Shown: piece by piece, positions 34,053 through 42,317 of the stretch
Layout of the letters: each line of letters opens with the position of its first letter
Position numbering within the stretch: position 1 is the stretch's first letter
DNA from: Caulobacter segnis ATCC 21756
GTDB lineage: Bacteria; Pseudomonadota; Alphaproteobacteria; Caulobacterales; Caulobacteraceae
Assembly (NCBI RefSeq): GCF_000092285.1
Contig: NC_014100.1
Span: 496,001-560,000, forward strand
DNA: 64,000 bases
Direction of reading: 5' to 3'
The notes under the pieces: generated by a model
What the model saw: only the letters and a program-made list of their open reading frames with translations
The model's database searches: none
Told to the model about the DNA's origin: nothing
Translations under genes and position numbers: made by a program

Positions 34053-37000
34053 ATGAGCTACAAGTCTCGACTTCTCGCCGCGGTGGCGGCGTTTTCGGTG
34101 ATGGCGGGGGCTGGCGTGGCCTTGGCGCAGCCCGAGCCCGCCGCGCCGCTCGCGGCGGAAGCTCGTTTTGACATCCCCGCGCAGGATCTCAGCGCCGCGC
34201 TGATGGCCTTCTCGCGTATTTCCGGCGTGGCTGTTTCGGCCGATCCGGCTCTGACCCGCGGTCGCCAGTCGGTGGCGGTCGATGGGCGTATGCGCGCTGA
34301 AGCGGCGCTGAAGCAGATGCTTTCGGCCACGCCTCTGACAGCTGAAGTGATCAACGGGGCCGTCGTGCTGCGTGAGCGCCCTTTGGCCGTCGCCGATGAG
34401 GTCGATGCGCTGATCGTCGTCGGCTATGCGGCTGGCCTGCGCAAGTCGCTCGACGCCAAGCGCGACGCGGACATGATCACCGACGTCGTCAGCGCCAACG
34501 ACATGGGCAAGCTGCCCTCGTCCAACCTCACCGAGGCGGTTTCGCGCCTGCCCGGCGTGTCGGCGGTGCGCAATCACACGACCGGCGAGGGCGACCGCAT
34601 CTCGATCCGGGGTCTGGCCACCGAGTACAACACCTATTCGGTCAACGGCGTGCGCCTGGGCGGCATGGGCTCGCCCGGCGACAACTTCTATCGCGGCGTG
34701 CGCTTGAGCTTCCTGCCGGCCGCCGGCGTCGACTCGATCACCGTGTTCAAGTCGATCCTACCCAACATGGACGGCGACGCCCTGGGCGGTTCGGTTGAGA
34801 TCCGCACGCCCACCGCGTTCGACTTCAAGCCCACGTATCTGGCGGTGTCGCTGGAAGGCACGATGCTGGACAAGCGCGACCGCAAGAAATCCGGCGAGGC
34901 TCAGCTGGCCTTCGGTCGGCAGTTCACCGAGAACCTCGGCCTGTTCGTCACCGCCAGCTACTCGCGCCGTAACTCCCAGTTCGAGCAAGTCGGCGGATCG
35001 GGGGACGACATGCCCCAGCGGTGGTTCGTCACCAACAAGTCGCGCGACTTCGACACCTCGACCTTCCAGACGCTCGGGGTCGAGCTCTCGGCCGGCGAGA
35101 CCAAGGTCGAGCGCAAGGGCGTCAACGCTTCGCTCGACTGGCGCAACGCCGACCACGAGGTCCATCTGCGCGGCCAGTACAACGTCTATGACGAGACCGA
35201 ATTCCGTAACCGGCTGAACTTCCGCAACTACGCCGACCGCATCTCCGAGCGCCTGGTCCAGAAGGACAAGTCACGCACCGACCTGATGACGCCCGACAAG
35301 GCGGTCATCGGCGTCGAGAACGGCGTGCGGGTCTACAGCTATTCGGTCAACGACATCGTCGACCAGAACAAGGACGGCCGGATCACCGACGCCGACCGCA
35401 AGACCAAGAGCTTCTACAGCCTGGACGGGGCGTCGGGGCTCTGGGACCCGCAGGGCTTCCGCCTGCGTCGCTATTGGGAAGGGGGCTCGACCGAGGGCGT
35501 GCTGGGCTCGGCCACGCTGGGCGGCAAGAGCCGCTTCGGCGACCTGACCGTCGACTACGACGTCTCGTACTCCAACTCGCGCGACAACATCAAAGACGAG
35601 TTCGAGCTGCAGTTTCGCACCGACGCCTATGACTGGCTGGGCAACAAGGGCGTCTTCGTCTCGACCGCCGGCGATCCGCGCTTCCCGAAATGGGTGCTCA
35701 ACGCCGCCGGCATGGCCGCCGTCCAGGACCCGACCGCGTTCAAGTACTCGGGCATGACCGCGGGCTTTGGCGACAACGAGGAGACGCTCAAGCAGGCCCA
35801 GTTCAACCTGGCCTATGTCCCGTCGAGCGACTGGCTGCGCGAGCTGAAGGCGGGGGTGAAGATGTCGGTGTCCGAGCGTCGCAAGACGGGCGGCAGCTTC
35901 ATCGACCTGACCCGCAGCGGCACGATGGCCGACTTCGCGCCCTATTTCGGACCGTCGATCGATAGTCTGTTCGGCGGCGTCTATTCGGGTCAGTACCGCC
36001 TGGGCGTCACCATCGACACCGACAAGATGATGGCCGAATTGCGCAAGGCCCAGGCCGGCCAGTCCACCTTCTTCAGCGGCCTGGATAGCTCGCCGAGCGC
36101 GGCGGAAGTCTCCAACGAGGACACCTGGAACTACAAGGAGACGATCCTCGCGGGCTATGCGATGGCCAAGGCCCAATTCGGCAAGGCCGAGGTGATCACG
36201 GGCGCCCGCGTCGAGCGTACGGAAAACGACATCCAGGCCTGGCTAGAGGACCCGCTGAAGGGCGACACCTTCACGCGCGACAAGTCCGACTTCGTCAATG
36301 TGCTGCCGTCGATCCACACCAACTACAAGTTCCGCGACGACCTGATCCTGCGCGGCGCGATCTGGACCAGCTTCTCGCGTCCGGACATCAACCGCATGAG
36401 TTCGGCCAAGTCCTACGGCTACAACACCGACCCGAACGGCGACGGCAAGACCGATCCCAAGGACCAGTGGATCCTTGAGAGCGTCAGCACCGGCAACCCC
36501 GATCTGAAGCCGATGAAGGCGGTGAACTACGACGCCTCGCTGGAATGGTACAATGGCAAGACCGGCGCCTATTCGGTCGGCCTGTTCCACAAGGACATCC
36601 GCAACTTCCTGTTCCGCTCCTCGTCCAGCGTCATCCAGGACGGCACGACGGAGAACTACACCGACGGGACGGGCGTGGACATCTCGACGCCGATGAACGG
36701 CAAGTCCGCCAAAGTGACCGGCGTGGAGGTCAACGCCCGCCAAGTTCTGCACTGGCTGCCGGCGCCGTTCGATGGTCTGGGCGTCGCGGCCAACATGACC
36801 TTCCAGCGCGCCCCGCGCCGTCACCGGCGTCAGCTGGCATCCGGAGGGCCTGGAGCTGCCGCTGATGGAGACGCCCTCGCGCCTGGCCAACCTCGAAGTC
36901 TTCTGGGAGCGCAACGGCTGGGAGGCCTACGTTTCCTACAGCTACCAATCGAAGTCTCTCGAGGACATCGAGGACTACGGCAACGATCCCTATGAGCAGG

Positions 37001-37185
37001 ATTACAAGTTCGTCGACCTGATGGTTCGCCGTCACTTCAACGACCGGATGGCCGCGACGTTCAAGGTGCAGAACGCGCTGGACAGCCACACCTACTGGTA
37101 CACGTTCGGCAAGGCCAAGGGCGGCATCCGCGACTACATCGAGAACGGCCGCTACATCAGCCTCAGCTTCGACTGGAAGCTCTGA
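34053..37185 (+). pseudogene. TonB-dependent transducer with STN domain, unit D, frameshift at 36811-36814
   Basis: A receptor with signal peptide (LLAAVAAFSVMAGAGVALAQ), STN domain at about residues 33-108 (RFDIPAQDLSAALMAFSRISG...), TonB box DALIVVGYAAG, and a plug with KRDADMITDVVSANDMGKLPSSNLTEAVSRLPGVSAVRN. The frame from ATG 34053 runs into unrelated residues after VAANMTFQRA and stops at 36995. The genuine barrel end (VTGVSWHPEG...YISLSFDWKL) is in the next frame to 37185. Removing one C from the CCCC run at 36811-36814 gives a continuous protein of 1043 aa. Two EF-hand/dockerin-like loops are present (DQNKDGRITDAD at 437-448, DPNGDGKTDPKD at 793-804). It heads a phosphatase and phosphodiesterase group. 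An assembly error is as likely as a true mutation. Confidence 0.85.
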
Positions 37186-37228
37186 CCGTTACGTCGGCGG
37201 ATCGCCTCCGTGCGGTCCTTCGGCGCCG

Positions 37229-37288
37229 GCGCGTCTGGTCCGCCCCAGACGCGCCACGTCGGCGCGGCTCCCCTTGGCCGCGCCGACT
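37229..37288 (+). terminator. Tandem stem-loops after unit D receptor
   Basis: Two 11-bp perfect stems in a row: GGCGCGTCTGG paired with CCAGACGCGCC (37229-37256, loop 6), and GTCGGCGCGGC paired with GCCGCGCCGAC (37259-37288, loop 8). No long T-run follows. They may terminate or attenuate transcription into the phosphatase, or stabilise the receptor mRNA. Confidence 0.6.
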
Positions 37289-37321
37289 CCAATTTCCCTG
37301 AACGCTTGATCTGAGTGGACC

Positions 37322-38686
37322 ATGACCCAGACCCTGTCCCGCGTCCTCGACGCATCTCTCAAGCTGGCGGTGACGCTGAGCTGCGGCGCCGCCCTGGCGG
37401 CCTTGTCGCTGGGGAGCGCGGTGGCGGCCGCCGAGGGGCCGGCCAAGGCGCGAGCGCCGGCTGAACCGGTCATCGCCGGGGGCAAGCCCCAGCGGCTGAT
37501 CGTCAATCCGACCGAGGATCCCTCGCGCGGCTTCGCGGTGACCTGGCGCATGGAGGCGGGCGCTGGCAAGGGTCTCGTGGAATACGCCGAAGCCACGCCT
37601 GGCCCGGCGTTCGAGGACGCTGTCCAGACCGTGATGGCCGACAGCGAGGTGATCCAGTATGTCCCCCGCAACGGCCCGCCGGTCTCGGCGATCGCCCATA
37701 GCGCCGTGATCGACGGGCTGAAGCCGGAAACCCTCTATGTCTACCGCGTGGGCGATGGCCGGGCCTTCAGCGCCTGGCGCCAGGTCCGCACCGCCGCGGC
37801 GAGCGCCAAGCCGTTCACCTTCCTCTATTTCGGCGACGTTCAGAACGAGGTCGAGAGTCACGGCTCGCGGGTCATGCGCATGGCGCGTCGCCTGGCGCCG
37901 GAGGCGGCTCTGGCGCTGTACGCCGGCGACCTGATCAACCGTTCGGACGCCGACCGGGAGTGGGCGGAGTGGTTCGACATGGCCCCGGATCTCCACGCCG
38001 AGCTTCTCACCCTGCCCAGCCCCGGCAACCACGAATACGGCCCGCCCGTCGACGGTCGTCAGCCCCTGGCGCCGCAGTGGCGTCAGCAGTTCACCCTGCC
38101 ACGTAACGGCCCGGCTGGAGTTTCGGCTCTGTCGGAGACCGTCTACCAGGTCGACTATCAGGGCGTTCGGTTCCTGTCCCTCGACGCCGATGCGATCAGC
38201 GACTCTCCGGAGCTCGCCGATGCGACGCTGAAGTGGCTGGAGGCCAGGCTGACCGACAATCCGAACGTCTGGACCGTCGTCTTCCTGCACTATCCGATCT
38301 TCTCGACCGCCAAGGGGCGCGACAACGCCGAGCTCCGGGCGGCGCTGGAGCCGGTGCTGCAGAAGCATGGCGTGGATCTGGTGCTTCAGGGGCACGACCA
38401 TACCTACGCGCGGGGACGCAAGGGCGGGCCGGTCTATGTGGTCTCGGTGGCGGGGCCAAAGCAGTATGTGGGCGGCGACCGCGAGTGGGCCAGCCGCAAG
38501 GCGACCGGGGTGCAGCTGTTCCAGGCGATCAGCGTCGACGGCGGCGAGCTGACCTACAAGGCCTATACCGCCACCGGCGCGCTCTACGACGCCTTCCGCC
38601 TGAGCAAGCTTGCCCGCGGCAAGCCCGCGCGGCTGATCGACCTGGCGCCCAAGAGCGCCGAACTCGACCTGAAGCGCGCGCCATGA
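37322..38686 (+). CDS. Exported purple-acid-phosphatase-like metallophosphoesterase
   Basis: A 454-aa protein with a signal peptide (LAALSLGSAVAAAEG), a fibronectin-III-like N-terminal domain at about residues 45-160 as in purple acid phosphatases, and a calcineurin-like phosphoesterase domain. Metal-binding blocks appear in order: YFGDVQ, YAGDLIN, PGNHEYG, FLHYPIF and QGHDHTYAR. It should release phosphate from monoesters in the periplasm. ATG 37322 has GAGTGG upstream. Its stop overlaps the start of the GDPD gene (ATGA), so the two are coupled. With the receptor in front it suggests capture of organic phosphate compounds. Confidence 0.88.
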   Translation: MTQTLSRVLDASLKLAVTLSCGAALAALSLGSAVAAAEGPAKARAPAEPVIAGGKPQRLIVNPTEDPSRGFAVTWRMEAGAGKGLVEYAEATPGPAFEDAVQTVMADSEVIQYVPRNGPPVSAIAHSAVIDGLKPETLYVYRVGDGRAFSAWRQVRTAAASAKPFTFLYFGDVQNEVESHGSRVMRMARRLAPEAALALYAGDLINRSDADREWAEWFDMAPDLHAELLTLPSPGNHEYGPPVDGRQPLAPQWRQQFTLPRNGPAGVSALSETVYQVDYQGVRFLSLDADAISDSPELADATLKWLEARLTDNPNVWTVVFLHYPIFSTAKGRDNAELRAALEPVLQKHGVDLVLQGHDHTYARGRKGGPVYVVSVAGPKQYVGGDREWASRKATGVQLFQAISVDGGELTYKAYTATGALYDAFRLSKLARGKPARLIDLAPKSAELDLKRAP

Positions 38687-39609
38687 TGCATCGTCTGGCC
38701 CTGGGGGTTTTGCTCTGCCTTATGGCCGCCGCCGCCGCGTGGGGGGCACCGCCGCCCGAGCGCTGCGCCGAGACGCCCGCCATGACCGCGGCGCTCGCGC
38801 GCCTGGCGAGACCAGAGGCGGGTCTGATGATCGCCGCCCATCGCGGCGTCCATAGCCAGGCGCCGGAGAACAGCCTGGCGGCCATCGAGGCCGCGATCGC
38901 CGCGGGCGCCGACATCGTCGAGATCGACGTCGCCGTGACGACCGACGGAACGCCGGTGCTGATGCATGACCGGACCGTCGAGCGCACCACCACGGGGCAA
39001 GGCCCTGTCGAGGGCAAGACCGCTTCGGAGATCGCCGACCTGCGACTGAAAGGGCGGGATGGCCGAGCCAGTAACGAGCCGCCGCCGACCCTGGCGCGAG
39101 CGCTGGCCCTGGCCTGCGGCCGCATCCTGGTCGATCTTGACCTGAAGAGCGATCGCCTCGGGCCGATCGTCGAGACGGTCAACGCATCGGGCATGCGCGC
39201 CACCAGCCTCTATTTCGACAGCGATCCGGCCGTCCTGGCGAACGTGCGGGCTTTGGATCCAGCGGCGCGCCTGATGGTTCGTTTGACGACGGACGTGTCG
39301 CTGGCCGATTTGCTGGCGATCACCGGACCCGCCGCCGTGGCGCACGCCGACATCGAAAGCCTGACGCCGACAGCGCGCGGCGCGATCGCCAGGCTTGGTC
39401 TGCGGGTCTGGCTCAACAGCCTGGGGGAGGCCGACCAGCGCATAACCAGGGGTGACAACAAAGGCGTGGAGGACCTCCTGTCCATGGGAGGCTCGGTGCT
39501 CCAGACCGACGAGGTCGCCGCGCTCGTCGCCTTGCGCAGGGCGCGTCTTGGAGGAAACCCTGGCGCTGAAGCTCCGTCACATCAAGCGCAGCCCGGAAGC
39601 CTAAGATAA
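38683..39609 (+). CDS. Exported glycerophosphodiester phosphodiesterase
   Basis: A 308-aa GDPD-family enzyme that should hydrolyse glycerophosphodiesters to glycerol 3-phosphate and an alcohol. The N-terminus is a signal peptide (LALGVLLCLMAAAAAWGA). The TIM-barrel motifs are HRG at 53-55, ENSLAAIEAAIAAGADIVEIDV, and the catalytic HDRTVERTTTG. The later VDLDLKS and the C-terminal WLNSLGEAD block fit the family. ATG 38683 overlaps the phosphatase stop by 4 bases. The pair could strip phosphodiesters and then monoesters from one substrate. It is the last gene before the duplicated tRNA-Cys end that marks the island border. Confidence 0.88.
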   Translation: MMHRLALGVLLCLMAAAAAWGAPPPERCAETPAMTAALARLARPEAGLMIAAHRGVHSQAPENSLAAIEAAIAAGADIVEIDVAVTTDGTPVLMHDRTVERTTTGQGPVEGKTASEIADLRLKGRDGRASNEPPPTLARALALACGRILVDLDLKSDRLGPIVETVNASGMRATSLYFDSDPAVLANVRALDPAARLMVRLTTDVSLADLLAITGPAAVAHADIESLTPTARGAIARLGLRVWLNSLGEADQRITRGDNKGVEDLLSMGGSVLQTDEVAALVALRRARLGGNPGAEAPSHQAQPGSLR

Positions 39610-39702
39610 ATCTGCCTGACGAAAGTGAGACGGCGCGATGCCCAAGCCGCCCGGTTCGCGCGCCTTGTCCACCGGAGCGGTCTTCTGGCTCGACGCCCAG
39701 GC

Positions 39703-39742
39703 GCTAAGGGCTTGAAAAGCGGTGGAGGCCCGGCCGGGATCC
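39703..39742. repeat. Duplicated tRNA-Cys 3' end (putative attachment-site scar, island left border)
   Basis: This stretch repeats the 3' end of the tRNA-Cys gene and its downstream flank at 56354-56393 in the same orientation. The ungapped part 39703-39733 matches 56354-56384 at 29 of 31 bases (shared cores GCTTGAAAAG and GGTGGAGGCCCGG). After one single-base gap the match continues for about 8 more bases. Sequence to the right is visibly AT-richer than to the left. Confidence 0.75.
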
Positions 39743-40122
39743 ACTCGAGCCGACGAAGTCTGAACGCTGGCGGAGAGGGTGTCCGCTAAGAAGGGTGGTA
39801 AGTATTGTATTTTTTGCATTTTTTCGTTTCCGCCCCATTTCTACCCACATTTCTCGCGGACGCTGATGGGCGATGATTTGGCCCATACCGATGAAATGCC
39901 TCGCGACCGCCAATCTTGCTTTCACTCGTGTTGAAGCCGTAGCGACACTATCCGGAACGAGGGTCTTCTCGACGGCGCTAACGCAACGAGGCGAACGAAT
40001 ATGTCGAGAGACTGACGCTGGTGGTGTTATCGAGGTCTTCAAGCGGCTCTCTCTGCGCACATCATCGCGCCTAGTTATGGAGTGGACCGCGACGGCCCGC
40101 CGCCGCGGCTCGGAGAGATTTT
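39743..40122. other. AT-richer non-coding border region
   Basis: No convincing gene. GC drops by eye at about 39780-40080. Near the border there is a 14-base match (39768-39781, TGGCGGAGAGGGTG) to the 3' end of the tRNA-Ser gene at 56883. On the minus strand a short frame from about 39851 begins MGRKRKN, reminiscent of phage-integrase N-termini, but soon loses any recognisable sequence. The promoter of galE should lie near the right end. Confidence 0.5.
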
Positions 40123-41106
40123 ATGCAGACGGTTTTGGTGACCGGCGGAGCAGGCTATGTCGGGGCGCACTGTTGCTTGGCCCTGGCCGAGGCGGGATTT
40201 CAACCTGTCGTGTTCGATAACCTGTCCAACGGTCATCGCGAGCACGTCCAATGGGGCGCGCTTGAAGTCGGCGATATCCGCGATGCCGCCCGGTTGGATG
40301 CCGTGTTCGCGGCCCACGCGCCTATCGCCGTCTTACATTTTGCGGCCCGCATCGAGGTTGGTGAGTCGGTGAAGAACCCCGGCGCCTTCTTCGACAACAA
40401 TGTCGGGGGCGCCATCACCCTGATCGAGGCCGCCCGTCGGGCCGGCGTCAACGCCATGGTCTTTTCTTCGACCTGTGCGACGTTCGGCGATCCCGTGACG
40501 CTCCCGATGAATGAGAGTCATCCACAGTCGCCATTGAATCCTTATGGCCGCAGCAAGCTGATGGTCGAGCAGGCTCTGGCCGACTATGACCGCTATGTCG
40601 GGTTCAAAAGCGTGGTAATGCGCTACTTCAACGCCGCCGGCGCCGATCCTAAAGGACGCATTGGCGAGTTGCACGAACCCGAGACGCACGCCATTCCGGT
40701 GGCGATACAGGTGGCTCTGGGCCAGCGACCCCATTTCACGATCTTTGGCGACGATTACGACACTCGTGACGGCACTGCGATACGCGACTACGTTCACGTG
40801 CTGGACCTCGCAGACGCCCATGTCACGGCTCTGAAGCGGTTGCTAGCGGGCGGATCGTCGGAAACGTTCAACCTGGGAGCCGGAACGGGCACCACCGTGC
40901 GCGAGCTGGTCGACGGCGTTGTTCACGCCACCGGAAGGCCGCTGCCGCTGCAGATGGCGCCGCGCCGTGCTGGCGATGCGCCCGTGCTGGTCGCCGACAA
41001 CACCAAGGCGCGACAGATGCTCGGCTGGGCGCCCTCGCGCGATCTCAACGTGATACTGTCCAGCGCATGGCGCTGGCACGGAAGTCGAGTTTCCAGCGAT
41101 AGATGA
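40123..41106 (+). CDS. galE: UDP-glucose 4-epimerase family protein
   Basis: A 327-aa short-chain dehydrogenase/reductase of the UDP-glucose/GlcNAc 4-epimerase group, supplying UDP-galactose or UDP-GalNAc for polysaccharide synthesis. It has the NAD-binding GGAGYVGAH at residues 8-16, FDNLSNGH, the catalytic-region Ser/Thr in FSSTCATFG, and the catalytic Tyr and Lys in NPYGRSK, followed by RYFNAAGADP and RDYVHVLDLADAH. ATG 40123 has GGAGAG upstream. It is the first gene inside the island and is separated by 385 bp from the next. Choice between Glc and GlcNAc substrate cannot be made from sequence alone. Confidence 0.88.
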   Translation: MQTVLVTGGAGYVGAHCCLALAEAGFQPVVFDNLSNGHREHVQWGALEVGDIRDAARLDAVFAAHAPIAVLHFAARIEVGESVKNPGAFFDNNVGGAITLIEAARRAGVNAMVFSSTCATFGDPVTLPMNESHPQSPLNPYGRSKLMVEQALADYDRYVGFKSVVMRYFNAAGADPKGRIGELHEPETHAIPVAIQVALGQRPHFTIFGDDYDTRDGTAIRDYVHVLDLADAHVTALKRLLAGGSSETFNLGAGTGTTVRELVDGVVHATGRPLPLQMAPRRAGDAPVLVADNTKARQMLGWAPSRDLNVILSSAWRWHGSRVSSDR

Positions 41107-41491
41107 GGCGCGTGAGGAAGGCGTGACCGCTAACCAGCGAGGCGCTTGTCGGCTCCCGCTTGAATTCGAGGGCGCGCGTCGCCTAAAGCGAGGCTGTGGC
41201 TGGCGGGGCCAAGAACTCCACTGAGTTCGTGCTGAGGTAGAGTCTTCCCGTGTGCATTTCGTCACAATTCGATCGAACGCGCACGATATTCTTTTTAACT
41301 GAACTCTACCGGAATGCTGTGGCGGCGCCTGCGATTAGGGCGAAAATGTCCGTCGAAAGCGCACAAAACGGCTTGCCGCGAAAAAAGGTTGGTTAACAAC
41401 CCCTGCGAGCGGTTGTTCGATGAGCGCCGATTTAGTAAAGGCTTCTTAAATTTCGGGCAAAAGACCCGGTACAGAGACTGGTGGGGACCAC
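41107..41491. other. Intergenic region before the sugar transferase
   Basis: 385 bp with no supported gene. It becomes AT-rich from about 41270 to 41460, with several TTAA motifs, and presumably contains the promoter for the genes starting at 41492. I could not identify a definite -35/-10 pair or RNA structure. Confidence 0.45.
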
Positions 41492-42145
41492 GTGCTGATC
41501 GTATCTAATCCGACAGCGGAACAGCTACCATGCGCCGTTCAGGCGTCGCCGGTGGCGAAGGATCCGCTTAAGCGAGCGATGGACATTCTGGTGGCGGGGG
41601 GCGCCTTGCTCTTTTTCGCGCCTCTGCTTGCGCTCGTCGCCGTGCTGATCAAGCTGGAGTCGTCGGGACCGGTGCTCTTCCGTCAGGCCCGCGGCGGCTT
41701 GAACGGCCAAGCCTTCACGATCTTCAAGTTCCGCTCGATGCGTTGCCAGGAGAACGGCTCCAAGGTCGTTCAAGCTAAGCGCGACGATGACCGCATCACC
41801 ACGGTCGGCCGGATTATCCGCAAGACCAGCATCGACGAGTTGCCGCAACTGCTGAACGTCTTGCGCGGCGACATGTCGATCGTGGGGCCGCGTCCTCACG
41901 CTCTCGCGCACGACGAGCATTACGGCGCCCAGATCGCCAACTATCACTTGCGGTTCCGGGCGCGTCCTGGCCTGACGGGTCTGGCGCAGATCAAGGGGTT
42001 GCGTGGCGGCACCAACGAGGTTGAGGCCATGGCGGCCCGGATCGACGCCGATAACGAATATATCGAACGCTGGACGCTGAGCGGCGACATCAAGATCCTC
42101 TTGATGACGGTCCCGCACCTCCTGATGGCTGAGAACGCATATTAG
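41492..42145 (+). CDS. Undecaprenyl-phosphate sugar-1-phosphate transferase (initiating glycosyltransferase)
   Basis: A 217-aa bacterial sugar transferase (small monotopic PGT type, as in PssY/WcaJ C-terminal domains) that starts repeat-unit assembly by loading a sugar-1-phosphate on undecaprenyl phosphate. The N-terminal re-entrant hydrophobic segment is DILVAGGALLFFAPLLALVAVLIKLES. It is followed by GPVLFRQARGGLNGQAFTIFKFRSM, the catalytic region KTSIDELPQLLNVLRGDMSIVGPRP, and RARPGLTGLAQI. GTG 41492 follows GGTGGGG. It fits as the first enzyme of the Wzx/Wzy pathway encoded downstream. Confidence 0.9.
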   Translation: MLIVSNPTAEQLPCAVQASPVAKDPLKRAMDILVAGGALLFFAPLLALVAVLIKLESSGPVLFRQARGGLNGQAFTIFKFRSMRCQENGSKVVQAKRDDDRITTVGRIIRKTSIDELPQLLNVLRGDMSIVGPRPHALAHDEHYGAQIANYHLRFRARPGLTGLAQIKGLRGGTNEVEAMAARIDADNEYIERWTLSGDIKILLMTVPHLLMAENAY

Positions 42146-42317
42146 GGCGTGAAAGACGCGCTCCCTACTCGGCGTGCGTCTCTGTGACTTTCCAAACGTC
42201 GAAGTGTCACCCGAAACTGCTAGGTCGCCCGAAAAGTTTCGTGCGAGCGGGCTGGTGTCCAATGTCTATGAACTTTTTGTCCCGCATCCATTGGGCGGGT
42301 GAGTGTGTGGGGGATAT

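Noticed and set aside
36815..36995. The stop at 36995 as the natural end of the unit D receptor
   Set aside because: Residues after TFQRA are Arg/Gly/Pro-rich and lack beta-strand character; the expected barrel terminus is in the next frame to 37185.
39704..40060. A 118-aa minus-strand open frame at the island's left border as a gene
   Set aside because: Only the MGRKRKN stretch recalls integrases; the rest has no similarity and the frame crosses the repeat, so I list it only as a weak hint.
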